Position numbers and translations under genes: made by a program. Below the pieces are notes generated by a model, which was given only the letters and a program-made list of their open reading frames with translations, did not search any database and was not told where the DNA came from. Shown one piece after another: positions 11,119 to 25,410 of a stretch of 64,000 nucleotides of DNA; within the stretch, counting starts at the first letter, position 1, and each line of letters starts with the position of its first letter. This stretch comes from Centroberyx gerrardi (taxonomy: Eukaryota; Chordata; Actinopteri; Beryciformes; Berycidae): the NCBI RefSeq assembly GCF_048128805.1, contig NC_136005.1:22394260-22458259 (forward strand), in the 5' to 3' direction.

Positions 11119-14100
11119 AAAATATAACATGGAAGGTAAATGTAAAGATCCAGCATGACCATTACTTGGCTTGATTAGAGTTGCTTTGCCGTTGTTTGGT
11201 TTGGTTTTGTTCTTCATAAAATGTCTTAATCTAAGGACACCTGTGCTTTCTGGAAAGCTCCTCAGAACAGACTGATTATCACTGTGGACATTCTGTGGAA
11301 GATTAGCGACATGAGTCAGCGCTGTTTGTGTTTCGTTTATTGATAATTGAGAGAACCAATTTGAATGCTGAAATTCTCAAAGCAGAAACAGAGTCGATAC
11401 CTCTCCTGTTAGTGGAATTATATTACAATATTACAAAATTTCAGTAATATTGTAAATAAATTATTCCAGTGCTCTTGGGGAATTCAGTCTGTTTTAGTGA
11501 AAAATGAACTCTACTTTCTGTCTTTGTATTCCTTTTTAAGAGATGCTGCTTGGCTCTCCGACTGCAGTTGCTTCTGAAGGACAGGCAGCAGACAAGCTGA
11601 ACTCTTGGAGATATTTTATTGAACAGAGAAGGTTCAGACCTATCTTGACCTATTGAGTGGCCGCCTGGCTGGATGCCAGGCGTGTCACTATAGTTTATGA
11701 TAAATATTGCATAGTAATGTATTGTTTTCCAAAGACAGTTGTACTAATATTGCAACCCTGCTCCACACTGTTTGACATGTTTACTGGAGCCCAAAGTTAT
11801 TGGTGGTAACATTACCAGTGTGGTGGGTTTTTAAATGTGGAGGGGAGCTGAACAACCTCTATGAACACACAACATCCTTTAGGAACAAGTATAAGGCTTG
11901 GCCATATTCAGAAGCCAGCGTTTCCTGTAGATTTTTGTTCAGATGTTGTGGTGGGCTTAATTTTCATTCTGAAACCCCGGTTTTCTCCTGAAACCATTCT
12001 AGGATCAGTTTCAGTAAGTGTTACATTTTAAGAATCTTTGAAGAGCTCTTGTTTGAATTTTTATATCATGATTATGGACAATTGTGATGTAATTGCAACT
12101 GTTTGTTTTCATTTCAACAGAATAATGAAATTTCATTATATTTATGACTGTGGGGGGCCATCACAGCATAATAAATACAAAGGGAACACTGTCAGAAGCC
12201 AAAAGCAAGGAAAAAGCAATAATGGGACACTTCAATTGTGTAGTACATTTAACTCTTTTATTTAGGTAATCACAGAAAGCGTGAAGTTGGGCCACCTGGG
12301 AAGATAATATAGGCAGGGAAAAAACATTGGCCTAACCTCTGGCTGCCACCCTCAGGCTCCTGCTGACTGGCTGCTTCTTCACAGCAGTGCAGCACACAGC
12401 CAATCACCAAACCACACACTCTCTTCTAAAGCCTGATGCATTTAGAGCCCTTTTTTACCCCTTCAGGCACCATCGACGGCGTCCGTCTGAGCGCCGTGAA
12501 AGCCTGTGATGTGGAGAGTGACAGAGAGAGGAGAAGGTGAGGAGAAAAGGAAGTGACAAGGAAGTAAGAGCTGCCTGCTTTGCATTTAGATTTGAATTGA
12601 GTGGATGTCTTTGGCGAGCTGAAGCTTTATCAGAGGGAAACCTGCTGAGCCGTCCTCGCGCTACATATTCAGACACGCACGGACACCCGTGCGCACATGT
12701 TTGCAGTCATGCATAGTTAACTGGCAGAACTCTCCCACGTTGGGACTCGGGTAACTCCTCTCTCTCTCTTTGACCCATAAGGATCTTCTTACTATCCTTA
12801 TTCTGATCCTCCCTCCCCTCTTGGCTCTCCTGCAATGCACGGTATGGTACCGATGACGAATATTAATTATAGATGGGTAGCCCCTGTTATGTAGGCTAGG
12901 GTGCTGCAAGGCCTTCCCTCTTCCTTGCCAAGCAGGGCAGAGCCCAGAGGCAGGAAGCATGAGGCAGGAAACAGCAAAACTAACCTGTTGCATAATAATA
13001 AAACAACCAAAAACTATTTGTACCTAAAACTCAGAATTCTCGATTTACAATGCAATACATCTCTTCCAGCGGAAATCCATTACAGTATGATTTATGAGTA
13101 TGATTCTGGGAATTCAGGTGGCAATATGGCATCCCGCTGAGAAATCTTGTCAAACCCTTGCATAATCCATGACCTCCGCCTGGGGTTGTGAATGAGCCCA
13201 GCCAGGGTCGTCCCATGGCAGATGGAAGGGCCCTGGCTGGTATCCACAAGTATCCACCCTCGGGGCAGGCTGGAGGAGCAGGCCTGGCTCCCTGGCTGCG
13301 TCCTGGGTCTATTTCTAGGTTACTGGTTCATTTCATGCTGGGCTCATTAAGCAAGAGTGATACGGAGAGGTGGATGATAAAGGATTTACCCGGGTGAGGA
13401 GAAATGGATCCCCAGTTGTTTACTACTATTAGGTTGGCTTAATGGCAGCCTGGAGGGTTGTTGTTGACTTCAGTGCAGGCTTATTATTTGTTCTCAGTAG
13501 AAAAGAGGAAAAAGTTGGGCTTTTTCTTTTTTTAGCCGTAGCTCAGGCTGTCTGAACAAAAAGCACTTGGTAACCCAGGAGAGGAAACTGCGAGAAAAGA
13601 AGAGGGGGAGTTTAGGGAATCCTTTGTCATTGTGCTAGGCTTAAACTGTACTATCTTCATTTACAGTTGGCCTACATAAATGTATTCATAATTTGTTTGA
13701 AAACACTTGTTTTAAAGTCTTTTTAAAATGGGTTATCTTTTCCCCATTCATATAACAGATGTCCAAAAATGTGGCAGCTCTAAAGAGGGAAAACATTGCA
13801 AGGAAAACAAGAGGGAGCCTTGTAAATAGGATATTATGCTACAGTGTTAGGCTTAATTCACAGCTGGACTATGCAAATATGCTCCTGCTCAACTGTGTGC
13901 TGTTTGTTTTCAAGCCTGTTTTTAGAGCGCTCATCTTTAGCCTGCGCAGGAACATTGACGAGCATTGTGAAGGCCCTTGCAGTTGTGCCGGCCATGCCAT
14001 GCTGCCATGCTGCGCGCTCTCTGCTCTCACACAGCTGGTCATGCCAGGACTTGGAAGTGATGCCCGCCTGGCACATTGTCATAGACTGCACTGGACTGGA

Positions 14101-15306
14101 CTGTATGCTGCAGTGACAAAAGCACATTCAGGCCAGGACAATGGGGAGCTGAGAGCCTGGGTTGTGTGTTTATCTCTCTCCTTTTCTTTCTTTCTATCTC
14201 TCTCTCTCTCTCTCGCTTTGCCTCACTCTCTCCTGTCAATTGCGTTTGCTGTCTCACTGTTTCTCTCTTTCTTTTTGAATAACTACAGGCTTGTGCGCAG
14301 GTTCATGGATGGAGCCTGTTTACTGCTTTAAGAATAGTTGCGTAGGGTGAAGCTGTTTCAGTCATCAAATGGAAGGTGTAATTCAGTCATCAAGTTGGCT
14401 GTGATGTGATTGTTGGTTTTGGTCTGCTCTTGCTGAAGCGCAATCTTTGGTTTTAGTGTTTTTGTTGATGCACAGGTGTTGGTGCTGAAAATATGGGGGT
14501 GCTCACTTCGTTGATGATGATGATGATTATAGCAATCATCTGCCTCTTCATAACAGACACAATGAATCACCACCAGGATGGATTTGGTAAATCCATGGTC
14601 TGACACAGACAGTCAGTCTTAAAGCGGTATTTCAGCTTCAGACATTAGCTGTCCCTGAAATGTGCATTCATCCCCCTGGAGTTCATGTATTTTGCCTGAC
14701 TGCCAATGATGATGATGCAAACAAGTAAAATTACTTGAAAGAGATGAATAATGAAGAGGATCACCGAAACATAGACAAATAAGCTCATTATCTTTGTTTT
14801 GATGCATTTGTGTCAGAAATATGACGTCCAAACTAATGGAGGTAAAATAAAAGTGAACTGGGCGACATCACTACAGATAAACTGACAACCTGTGTTTGTG
14901 CCTGGTCATGAACCCAAGCAGGTGTTATATTTATGCAAGAAACTACAAATATCTACCAAAGTGGAGTGTTGCTTGAAATTACCAACAACAGCAGTGAGTC
15001 ATCGCGCAGTGGTGGATGTGGCAGGTTGGCAGAGGACTGGTGTAAGACTGCTGGTGCAGGGGAAATTAGGCCTGACACAAAATGATCTTTACTGCTCGCG
15101 TCGCCAGATCAGGCTTGATACTGAAGGACAGATGAGAGTCGATCTGCAGTGCAGTAGACCTGTTAGGCTCTGGCTGCTTCACAGCCGGCGCGTCTCTGTC
15201 CTTGTCTCTCGCTTTCACTGCCTCACACCTCTGCTTTGGCGAGGCATAGGGAGATTACATTTAAAGGGATTGCAGTTAACAGTAGTTTTTAATGTTAATT
15301 TAGGGG

Positions 15307-15662
15307 TAGGGCTGGGTGATAATTCCATATGATCGCGTATCGTCTTTGAGTGGAATCATATCGTGATGATATGGTGATTTTGGGATATCGTGACACAATT
15401 CTGCTGTCTAAATTGATGATAACAAGCAAATTTTATTTAAAAACTCTGACAAAATCTGGTGTGGTAGAAATATTACTTTGACATATGGAGGAATATTACT
15501 GTTTGACATCACACCTAACATTACCATTTGGTTCAATGTGATGAACATTAAGTGGATTATTTAACGCGTGATTTTGCATACGTGAGCCATGTTGCGATAT
15601 CAATTTTTAAAAAATCCTTATTATTATTGTGATATTGATTTCAACCATATCGCCCAGCCCTA
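15307..15662. mobile_element. 356-bp non-autonomous DNA element with 14-bp terminal inverted repeats
   Basis: The left end TAGGGCTGGGTGAT and right end ATCGCCCAGCCCTA are inverted with one mismatch. The interior is non-coding and rich in ATATCG/CGATAT motifs, matching an abundant 'agggctgggcgatat' family in fish genomes. No clear target duplication could be settled. Confidence 0.7.
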
Positions 15663-17659
15663 ATTTAAAGTCAATGCTAATGGGGGGGGGGGGGGGGGGG
15701 ACAACACATTACTGATGTTTTTGAAAAAATAAGAAAAGGAAAACTGTTAAAAAAAAAAGAAACAAAAAAAGCAGTTTGGAATAGATTGCCATCTTAATAT
15801 ATTCTATTGATTTTTCCTGGTAAATAAATAAGAGTAAACTTTAATGATCCCTCTGAGGGATGATGGGTAACTGATGAAATGTTACTGATGTTATGTAAGT
15901 TTTAAACCCTTGGCTTTGGCGCTCTACCAGAGAAACTGGCTTTGAAGGACGTCTTTGAATCTCTGCTGCAGAAAACACATCTTTTTAGGGAATACTTGTT
16001 TGTTATTCACTGCACTTGTACCACAGCCACCGTGTCGCTCGGCGTCTTGCCTTTGTGCCTTGCCTATTCGTCTTTTTGTTCACCTGTTTGGAGGGTTATT
16101 TTGTTTTTGTTTACCTGTCTGACTTTCCAACAGGGCTGTGTTATTTTTCTCTCTATCTCACCGTCCGCCCACCTTGCCTTACTCCTCTCTGTTTTTCACC
16201 TCCACTCGTTCCTTCTCTCTCTCTCTCTCTCTGTCACTATCTCTCTCCCTCCTACTTCGCTCCCTGAGCCAATGACAGATGGGGCTGTTAAGAGCCCAGC
16301 GGAGCGTCTTTATTCCACTCTCGGCTGTGTCATTACATTTAACCCAATTCCATTTTTATTTTGTTCTCTGAGCCAGCGGAGGCCGTTCTCCGAGGTTGTC
16401 GGTGGGAGTTGGAGGAGAGATGTGGGAGTCGCTCTGTAATTCCTTCTCAGCCCCTTTCATCCCTCACCCAGAGAAGGGAGAGGAGCAGGTGGAGGTGATG
16501 AAGAGGAGGGGGAGTGAGGAGGAGGAGGAGGAAGGAGTTTCCGCTGAGCTTCCCTCGGAGAGGCATCTGTCGGTAGCCCACTCTCCAACAAACCCCTTGC
16601 CACAGGGAAGAGAATGAGAGAAGAAAAAAAAAACACAGCAGAAGCTTAGTATGGGCGGAGAGGAAGCACCATTTATTTCCTGCAGGAAGTAAATGGGTTG
16701 GGGATAGTTTTTGTCTTTGTGTGTGTGAGACAGACTTTCTTTCGATCCTCCCCCCTCTGCTTTTCTTTAAGTCCTAATTTTTCACGGCAGCCATCTGCGT
16801 GTTGTCAGGCGGTGTGAGGGGCGAGGGTGGTGCGGCTCTGAGAGTAGAGGAAGAGGCGAGTGTGTCTCCACTGATATGGCTGGTGGCCTGGCTTCTCTGT
16901 CTAACTGCCTGTCTGCCTGTCTGCTGATGATATGATAAACACCTTTCCTTTACTCCTGTCTCTGCTTTGCTGTCTGCATGACTGTTGCCTGTCTATCTGC
17001 CTGGCTCTCTCGCTGTCTGTCTGCCTGCCTTTGTGTCTTGTCTGCCTGTCATTCACGATCATCTCACATCAGAAACAAGGATCGGTCAAGTGTCAGTGTG
17101 ATAGTGGACTCTTATGAATAGAAACAAATTGACAGGATGAACGGGACTGTTTGACATGAGAGATAACATTGGGATTTATGCTCGCAGTTGTGTCAGAGTA
17201 GCTGTTCTTAAACCACTCAGTCACAATTAAATGAAAATGACTTTTTCATCTTGTCGACTAAGTCTCCATATCATAACATACACCTATTTAACAATAAATT
17301 GAAACAAATTTGCCAATTTTTTTTAATTTTTATATCAAAATCCCATTACTTTTTAGTGGTTACATGGCATACCAGTTGGCATGCATAAAATTTCCAACCA
17401 ATTATACCATCACCGATTTTAAACAATCCTCCCCTCCGCCCCTCCCATCATATAAAACCAGCAACTACTGAATTTTCAAAGTGACATGAGTGGCAGCATT
17501 TTAGGAAACCCCGTTTCCTTTTCCTAAGACAACATGGTTGTGGTCCCGGTGGCTGGAAATTATTCATTGACCAACTTTTCTTATTGTGTTCTGTGAATAT
17601 TCTTTGTTCCCCATAGTTATCAGCATATAATCTTTCTTTGCCCACTCTTGGCAACCATT

Positions 17660-18215
17660 ACACACCTGACCATCCTGGAAGGCAGATTCCTCTCTGTGAG
17701 GCCCTTCCCAGGGTTTCTTCCTTTTTTTTAACCCTTTTCCCTAATGAGGTTTATGTAGGAATTTTTCCTTGTTCTCATTGAGGGTTGTTTTCATTTTGAT
17801 TTATTGTTTAATAATGTGGGCATTGTGAAGCCCTTTGTGACTGTAACAGTAATTAATTGTTCGCTCTGGTCCAACCTGCCTACTTTTGAACAGTTCCTCC
17901 CCGTTTTTTCAACCAGAATTACATTGAATTATGGAAGCAAGACACCATCAATCCCCAGACTCAATTTTAAATTTATTTTAAATGTATTCGTTTAAATGTA
18001 TTACACTGGATAACATCACTCAGACACTGTGGACATTGAGACACTTTTAATTGTTTTATATTTATATTGTTATATTATGTATATTGCTTATATCCTTTCT
18101 GCACTATTCTTATTCTATTATTTTTTTAATTACTTTCTCTTTGTTCTGCTACTGTACTAGGGGGTTCTAGGGGATCAATAAAGTGCATCCTTATCCTTAT
18201 CCTTATCCTTATCAA
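17660..18215 (+). repeat. LINE-like 3' end with (CTTATC)n tail
   Basis: 'tctctgtgaggcccttccca', 'gtttatgtaggaatttttcc' and 'ggggatcaataaagtgcatc' followed by four CTTATC-type units (about 18186-18213) look like the 3' UTR and tail of a truncated fish non-LTR retrotransposon. No reverse transcriptase remnant is present. Confidence 0.5.
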
Positions 18216-19137
18216 AATGCTGTTTCCTTGTGTGAGGATGTAGTGGACACTAGATATGCAAAGAACTGTGGGATACATGGCAGCAGTTGGCTGTCTCTCT
18301 CTTGAGAGAGATTCACAGGAGCAACTGGACATTATTACGCACTGGAGTTTTCCTACCTGAGTTTTCTGGTTTGTGTGTTGGGACTGCTTATAGTTGTGTA
18401 TGTGTGCATACAGTAGGTTGAGAGTTGCTGCTGAGGCTGCTGTGGTTAAACCATCTGGTGTGCGGTGACACGCGCAGCATGACCAGAATTTGCCTGAGCA
18501 GTTTAATTTCTGAATATAAAATGATCGCGAGGAATCAAGGTCACAATGTGTCCTACTTCTGTGGGATTTGTTTGCTTCAGAGCAGAGCTGATTTCAGCTG
18601 AACGTCTAGTTGAAACCAGATGGAGAATGCTGGATGTCAGCTAGTTCTATACGTCCCACCGAGTGACTGGTTTCCACATCAGGTCCCAGTACACACCTCT
18701 CTCTATTGCTGTGTTTCTGGCTCTCAAAAACCTAAAGACTGAAACAAAGTCCAGTGTTTGCTTCTTTTTCTCTCTCTCACACACCATCTCTGTCTGTTTT
18801 TATCTGTTGGCCTGACCATCTCCTTCCTCTGTCCCCCTTTCTCCTTGCCTAAAAACCATCTGGTATGTTGGTGGGAATCACTGTCCCTGTGTCCTTAACC
18901 CTGCGTGGGTATTTTGTGTTTTTTGTGCCCAGGCAGCATCTCTTGGCACTGGCATCACGCATCGGTGCCCTTTTGAAATAATATGAAATGGAACTTTAAA
19001 AAAAACATTAGTTTCAGCTTTCAGCGCAACATTAAAATTTCTCATTTCACTCATTGCCTGTGTGATACTTTACGTTCCCATTTGGCCCATTTGGATTTAG
19101 GCCTAGCTTTTCTCATCTCCTCTCTTTCCTGCTACCT

Positions 19138-19297
<160 letters not shown>

Positions 19298-19816
19298 GCT
19301 GTGGCCGCTCTGCCAAACAGAACGCTATCTGCAGGGGCTTCCAGTCCCTCTGCTGAGCTAATTAACAAGGTGTGAGAGGCGTGTGTGTGCAGTATATCTG
19401 TGTGTGTTTGTCTGTGTGTGTTTCCTTGGTTGCTACTGCCTAACGCCAGGTCACCTGGCCTGAGCTGAGTCTGTGCCAGGAGAGGGAAAGGGCTGTTGTC
19501 AGCATACACACACACACACACAGTCAGCAGAATAACAGATAACAGGAACCCTGAATGAGGTCTGCCCTGGGGAAACACTTTCACATTATGGATACACTTG
19601 GAAAGGGCAATAAGGAATTCCTATGCTCCGTGTGTATGTGTGTGTGTGTGTGTGTGTAGCAGGTCAGAAGGTGGATGTTCAGCTCTTGCTGCAGTAAATT
19701 TCCTTGTGCCATCAGCCAATTAATAATTGTCTCAGTCAAAAAAAGCCCGAAGTCACGACGACTCGCAGCTTTATGTTTTTTGTGAGTCACGCAGTGTTTT
19801 ATTCTCTGTTGTATTG

Positions 19817-19855
<39 letters not shown>

Positions 19856-20169
19856 TGCCTGGTTTAACACTTGGAGGTCCAGGACTCCCCATAAGTATAT
19901 TATGATTACCTGATATAAAGACCTGTGAGGACATTATGGACAGTCCACATGGAAAAAACGTATGTTATGGTTTAGGGTTAGACATTAGGTTGTTAAGGTT
20001 AAATTCAAGTTAAGGTAATGAATCTCAGTCAGTGTATCCACATCCAGTAATGTCTCTTCACCTCCTGCCTAACAACGCCTCTCAGCTGTTCTAAAATCAC
20101 TTTAAACATGGCTTCTGGTGGCTTAATGCTTTTATAAAATAACACATGATTGTTTCAAAAAAGAAAGAA

Positions 20170-20490
20170 TGCAAATGTAGGTAATAATCTGCGACATTTT
20201 CATGTAAATAAATGTCCGTTTTGCTACTGTCTGTTACTGATGGACATAACAAATTATGATTCAATCTCCAGTATATCCAGTTCATGAAAACATTTGCTGT
20301 TATAAAAGTGTCTGGTAGCTCTTTCCTGGAAAACAATCCTCTGGCACACAGGAAGTGATGCTGTTTACATTTACGCTACAGCTCACCTACAGAGACAGTA
20401 CTGGACACACTGTTTGATTGACAGGTGATGTTTGGGAAGTGCAGTGCAAAAACACCACAGCAATGAGCACTGAGCACCAAAGATGTTGCC
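20170..20490 (-). repeat. Dispersed repeat family A, copy 1 (inverted)
   Basis: The reverse complement of this segment matches the copies at about 49025-49460 and 54535-54905. Shared blocks include the 'tgcactgcacttccca', 'tcacctgtcaatcaaacagt' and 'ttatatgaaaatgttgcaga' regions. It is non-coding, and its ends were not fixed. Confidence 0.7.
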
Positions 20491-21438
20491 AAAAAAACAA
20501 AACCAACATGAATCTCATATTACCACCAAGAATTAAAAAATACCAATTAAATATTATTCTTCCACCAAGCAATAAGGTTCTTGAACAGTAGCTGTGGTTG
20601 GGAGACGACACACGCAAGTGCTAGCATGAGTGGTGATGATCGGTGAGCAGATTAATATTTAAATGCGGTCATGCGGTCACAGGTGTGGTGTGGGCTCATC
20701 CAGTGTTTTACAGCAGCATTGAACGTGACTCAGCTAATCAGAACCGAGGACCACATAGGAACTTATCGTCTCCTCGTGGCTCTCTCCCCATCTCCTCTGC
20801 CTCGTTCCCTCCATCCCTTCCTCTCTCCCTCCTTCGGTCCCTCTCTGCATTCCCTCGATCTCCTACCCCCCAACACACACACACCCTGCTTCCTTCCGCA
20901 GCTCCCTCTGTCCTCTGAGTGTGTCTCTTTGAAGTAGTCGGTTGAACCCTCCTGCTTCCCCCCTCAGGACCACCCTTCCTACATTAAAGGTGTCTCAGGA
21001 CTCGCTTACTATTGTCTCCTTGCCTACAGTAACACCAGCATGTCGTCCCTCCCTCCCACAATGTTCCACACTCACCCTTTGATTTATTTATTTATTTCCT
21101 TTTTATGAAGCGGGGACTTTCTTGAAGCTTGTTTATGTGCGGGTTTCACAGAGACTTTAATAATGAAATTCATTGTCGGAGGGCAGAGGATAGATTCTGC
21201 CCTTGGCAAAGGCTGAAAATACAAAAGTTTACAGAAGGTTACGATCAATAAAGGCACCTGAAGGAGGAGTAGCTGACACGGTCTCTACCTTCCAGTTCCT
21301 TCCCACCAGCATTTGGACTGTGAGACGGAGGAGAGGTCAGGGAGACGAGCAATGCTCTCTCTGAGATTGAGAAAGTAAGGTCTAAAGGGCAACTGTGTCT
21401 GCCTACTGGCTCTAATGCAGCTCTCACTCTTTCTTCTC

Positions 21439-21583
<145 letters not shown>

Positions 21584-21585
21584 AG

Positions 21586-21635
21586 ATCGCTGTAAACCGT
21601 GAGTGAAGATGGCCTTCTTTCAGAACAACTTCTGG
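21586..21635 (+). CDS. fcho1: fcho1 start-codon exon (CDS 21609-21635)
   Basis: The TTTTACAG acceptor is followed by 23 nt of 5' UTR, then ATG and MAFFQNNFW, ending at donor GTAAGT, phase 0. FCHO proteins start M-x-x-F-x-x-x-FW, so this nine-residue exon fits exactly. Confidence 0.92.
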
Positions 21636-21984
21636 GTAAGTGTGCTGATAAAATGATGATGATGATGATGATGCTTCCCAGGTACCACAGACAGCATTTA
21701 TTTCTCCCTCCTCCATTCACTGAGAAAAAATGTAGATCGCTCTTGTATTCAGTCCGCCTCTTTTCCTGAAGCAAGACAAACAATCTCCTTAAGATTATTC
21801 CTGTGGGGGGAAATAATGTCACTTATTATTTCAATGTTACTGCACATTTGAGAGGCCATTTCTTGAAGCACTTGCATTACCTTGCTTCAAGATATCATTT
21901 GATTCAGTGAAATATTTATATTTTTATGTCCCACCACCATGGTACATGGTATGCGGGACATGATGACGTATGATGACGTGTTTG

Positions 21985-22023
<39 letters not shown>

Positions 22024-22595
22024 AGACACATTCTTGTGAACACAAGAACAACACATGATAGAAACTTCATACTCACACCACAGGTCCCCCCAATAGAGTA
22101 GATGATCTGATTAGATTTTTGGAGCACCTGGCTGCATACATTTGCATATTAATATGGGAAAACATATTTTCTTGAAACCACTATAACTCCTTGATGCTTT
22201 AATATTCAGAGTTCATATTAACACCACCCATGTGTTATGTGAAGACAAGTATTTGACATAGAAATATTTGCTAATTAATGCAAGAATTAGCTTAATTAAT
22301 GACCTCATTAGCATATCTGGTAATGTTTAATATATCATGGTGATTATGGCGGATTAGACAGCTCAAGGGCTTCTTGTGTTTGTGTGTAGGTTATAGAAGA
22401 AAAATAAGGATTCAAGACAAAGTATTGGACTAAAGCCATTTAAGATGCCCATTTTTGCAGTGTTGGTATGAATCATTGTGAGAGGAGACGGGGCTCTGCA
22501 CAGATGGTTAAAGTGGAGGAGTGAAGACTCTTGCTGCACCCCCCCTTTCTCCCCTCCACAACAGGCCACGTCTTTGTCAGTTGCTCCCAGGGCTT

Positions 22596-22628
<33 letters not shown>

Positions 22629-25311
22629 TTCACTCTCTCTCTGTCTCTCTCCCTCTTTCATTTTATCTCCTCTATTCCCTCTTTCTCTCTCTGTCTCTCT
22701 CTCTCTCTGTCTCTCTCATTTTCTCTCCTCTATTCCCTCTTTCTCTCTCTGTCTCTCTCTCTCTCTCTGTCTCTCTCATTTTCTCTCCTCTATTCCCTCA
22801 TTCTCTCCCCTGCACACCTGGTACAGCTATTTCAGGTGTGCCCTACTTCTTCTACCTTGCCCCATCAGACTAAGATTAGAACAAAAAACAAAGTTCTCAA
22901 TGACATTTTAGGTTGAGCAGTGAAGCTAGCCAGGAAGTTGATTCAGCTACATTAATTAGATCCAGCTAGGAAAATATGTATAAAGTGGAAGGTTTTCGAA
23001 CATTTGAGGTACTTGTATCAAATGAGGTTTTTATTTTGCCTTATGCGCTCTTTATCCACATGTGTTTGGCCTGGCATCTGTGGATCGGGCTGTGTCCGCC
23101 CGTCAGTGATATCTCAGATGACAGACAATGCGAAATCTCAGGAAATCTCACTGCTCTGATTTTGGCAAAACTTGTCAGGGATCATGAATGGTCAAAATAT
23201 GTAACTCAAATGTCTATAAATGTCTTCCCACCTGTAGCACATGCAGGCTCCCTCCTTTTCGTTGGTTTGCGGATGTGCATGTGTTTTTACAGTGGTTGAG
23301 TACTGTATGTGTGGGCTTAGAATTGTAGTTGTTATTGTATATTATGTACAGCCACGCTCTCTGCCTTTGTGCCTACTGAATGATCATCAGTGATTCATGG
23401 ATAGTGCAAGTCTTTGTGTAGTGGGCAGGATAGAAAACAGGAAAGTCGGCAGGCAAGTAGGAAGGCAAAAAGGTACGGGGCAAACAGGCAGGGAGTCATG
23501 AAGGCAGGATTTCAACCAGGCACAAACAGCAGGCAGGCAAGGAAGGAGAAAGGCTGTGCTTCTGTATCATAGTGAAGATTACATTTTAGGCTTCTTCGTT
23601 GCAATGTTTGCCTCTGAAATGCAGGCTCAAAAGGCAAATTGGCTTAATTTCTCGAGGTAAGTGTGTGTGGGTGTGTGTGTGCATGCGTGCATGGATGCAT
23701 ATGCATGACTGTATTTTCCACCCTAACCTTCTCCCCGACACAAATAGCTGTGTAATACAAATCAGCCCCTTAGTTAATTAGCCAGTAGAGACACTTGGGA
23801 ACAAGTCACACACAGCCTTGTCTTGTTCTTTGGCTCAAGAACATTCACAAAGCCTCCTCATAGCATGCTGTCCTTTCCTATTAAGTACATAAGAGCTGTG
23901 CTCACGGCCCACAGGGGGAAGCCCATCAGCCATAATTAAGTGCATCCTTAGTAAATTAAGGCACCATTAAGCCTTGGGAATAGATTTTCCTTCTTCAAAA
24001 CGGAGGGGTGCTGCTTAGTATTCCTGGGAGTTTAGATTGTTTCATTTACAGAAGTGTTTCACCACAACAGAATTTCCCCATGAGGGACAATGAAATCAAT
24101 CTTTTCATTCAGTTTTTCAGTTTTCATATATAGCAGGAAGTGTTAACATCTTATAACTGGCTCCAGGTCACTTGTCTGTGACCAAACTTTAATGATGTCA
24201 TACATTTACCAGTATAGTGCCTTGCTAGAAACACTGGTCGCTGTCTTCTTATTATAATCCTATTTGATCACACTCTTTGTTAGCCAACAAAGATGGCCGT
24301 AAGGTGATTTAATGGAATATTATAAAGAACCCACGATCATGAAGCCCCCCCCTCCAGTGACCTCACCGACAATCTGACCATTTTCCAGTGGGTCTCATGT
24401 TGTTTTGAATGATAAAATGAGAGGAACAACTGATTCTTGCCAATTTAGGCAGACACTGCTGTGCATCTTTGCCCCGATTGCTTCACTGCAGACCTCACCC
24501 TCATTTTGGTTGGGATTTTAGCTGGTGGAAATAATGCCACATCACTTAGATTTAAATTTTTGAATGGGTTATTGAGGTCGCTGTGTGGGGAGTCTTTAAT
24601 ATTCCCATCTCTCCTCAGAACATGCCGTCTCTTCTCTCACTCCGGACCGGCAAATAGACCATTACCAAACCTTGCTATGAATCTGCATGGGATGAATCAT
24701 CCAGCGGGGTTTAAATTAGCTGCTTGATAGAATTACTGGAAAGATCAAGTTCTTTTCTTTTTTTTTGTTGCATACTCTGTGTTCTGTGCTTGGAAATAGC
24801 TCCTGCTTTGTCTGCAGATGCAAATGTAACTGCACACGCAAAAACACATATAAACCACCCACTGGGTTTTTCCTATGGCCTGTTCCTCCTCCTTAATGAT
24901 GTCAGCGTTGCTACCCTCCCATCACTCGAGGTCATGAGGTTTTCTCTGTGGGTGAGACAAGCAGTAAACACACAGACACACTGCGAAACTCTTCTCTCCA
25001 TCTTTCTCCCTCTCGCTTTCTCTCTGTCTCTCTCTCCTCTTTCTCTTCTCCATCTCCTTTTCTCCATCTCACCCTCCCTCCCCTCCTTCCTCGCCTCTCT
25101 CTCATTCGTTCTCAATCGTTCCTCGTGGATCTGTTCTGTGCCCAGCTAGATTAGATTAATAGCGCTGAGGATAGTGCCTCTCTGTCCTGCCAGATAAAGG
25201 GACATTTCACAGCATTTGCCCTCAGGTTTGCAATAGCAGATGCAAATGATTTGTTTGGTGTGGTGCTGCGTAATTGTGCTCAGGGTAGAGGCTCATAGAG
25301 TCTCATAAAGC

Positions 25312-25357
<46 letters not shown>

Positions 25358-25368
25358 TGTGGGATGTC

Positions 25369-25410
<42 letters not shown>

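Noticed and set aside
15682..15700. G19 run as a G-quadruplex regulatory element
   Set aside because: It is a simple homopolymer next to a MITE, like those at 33481 and 44240. Nothing links it to a function and its length may be unreliable.
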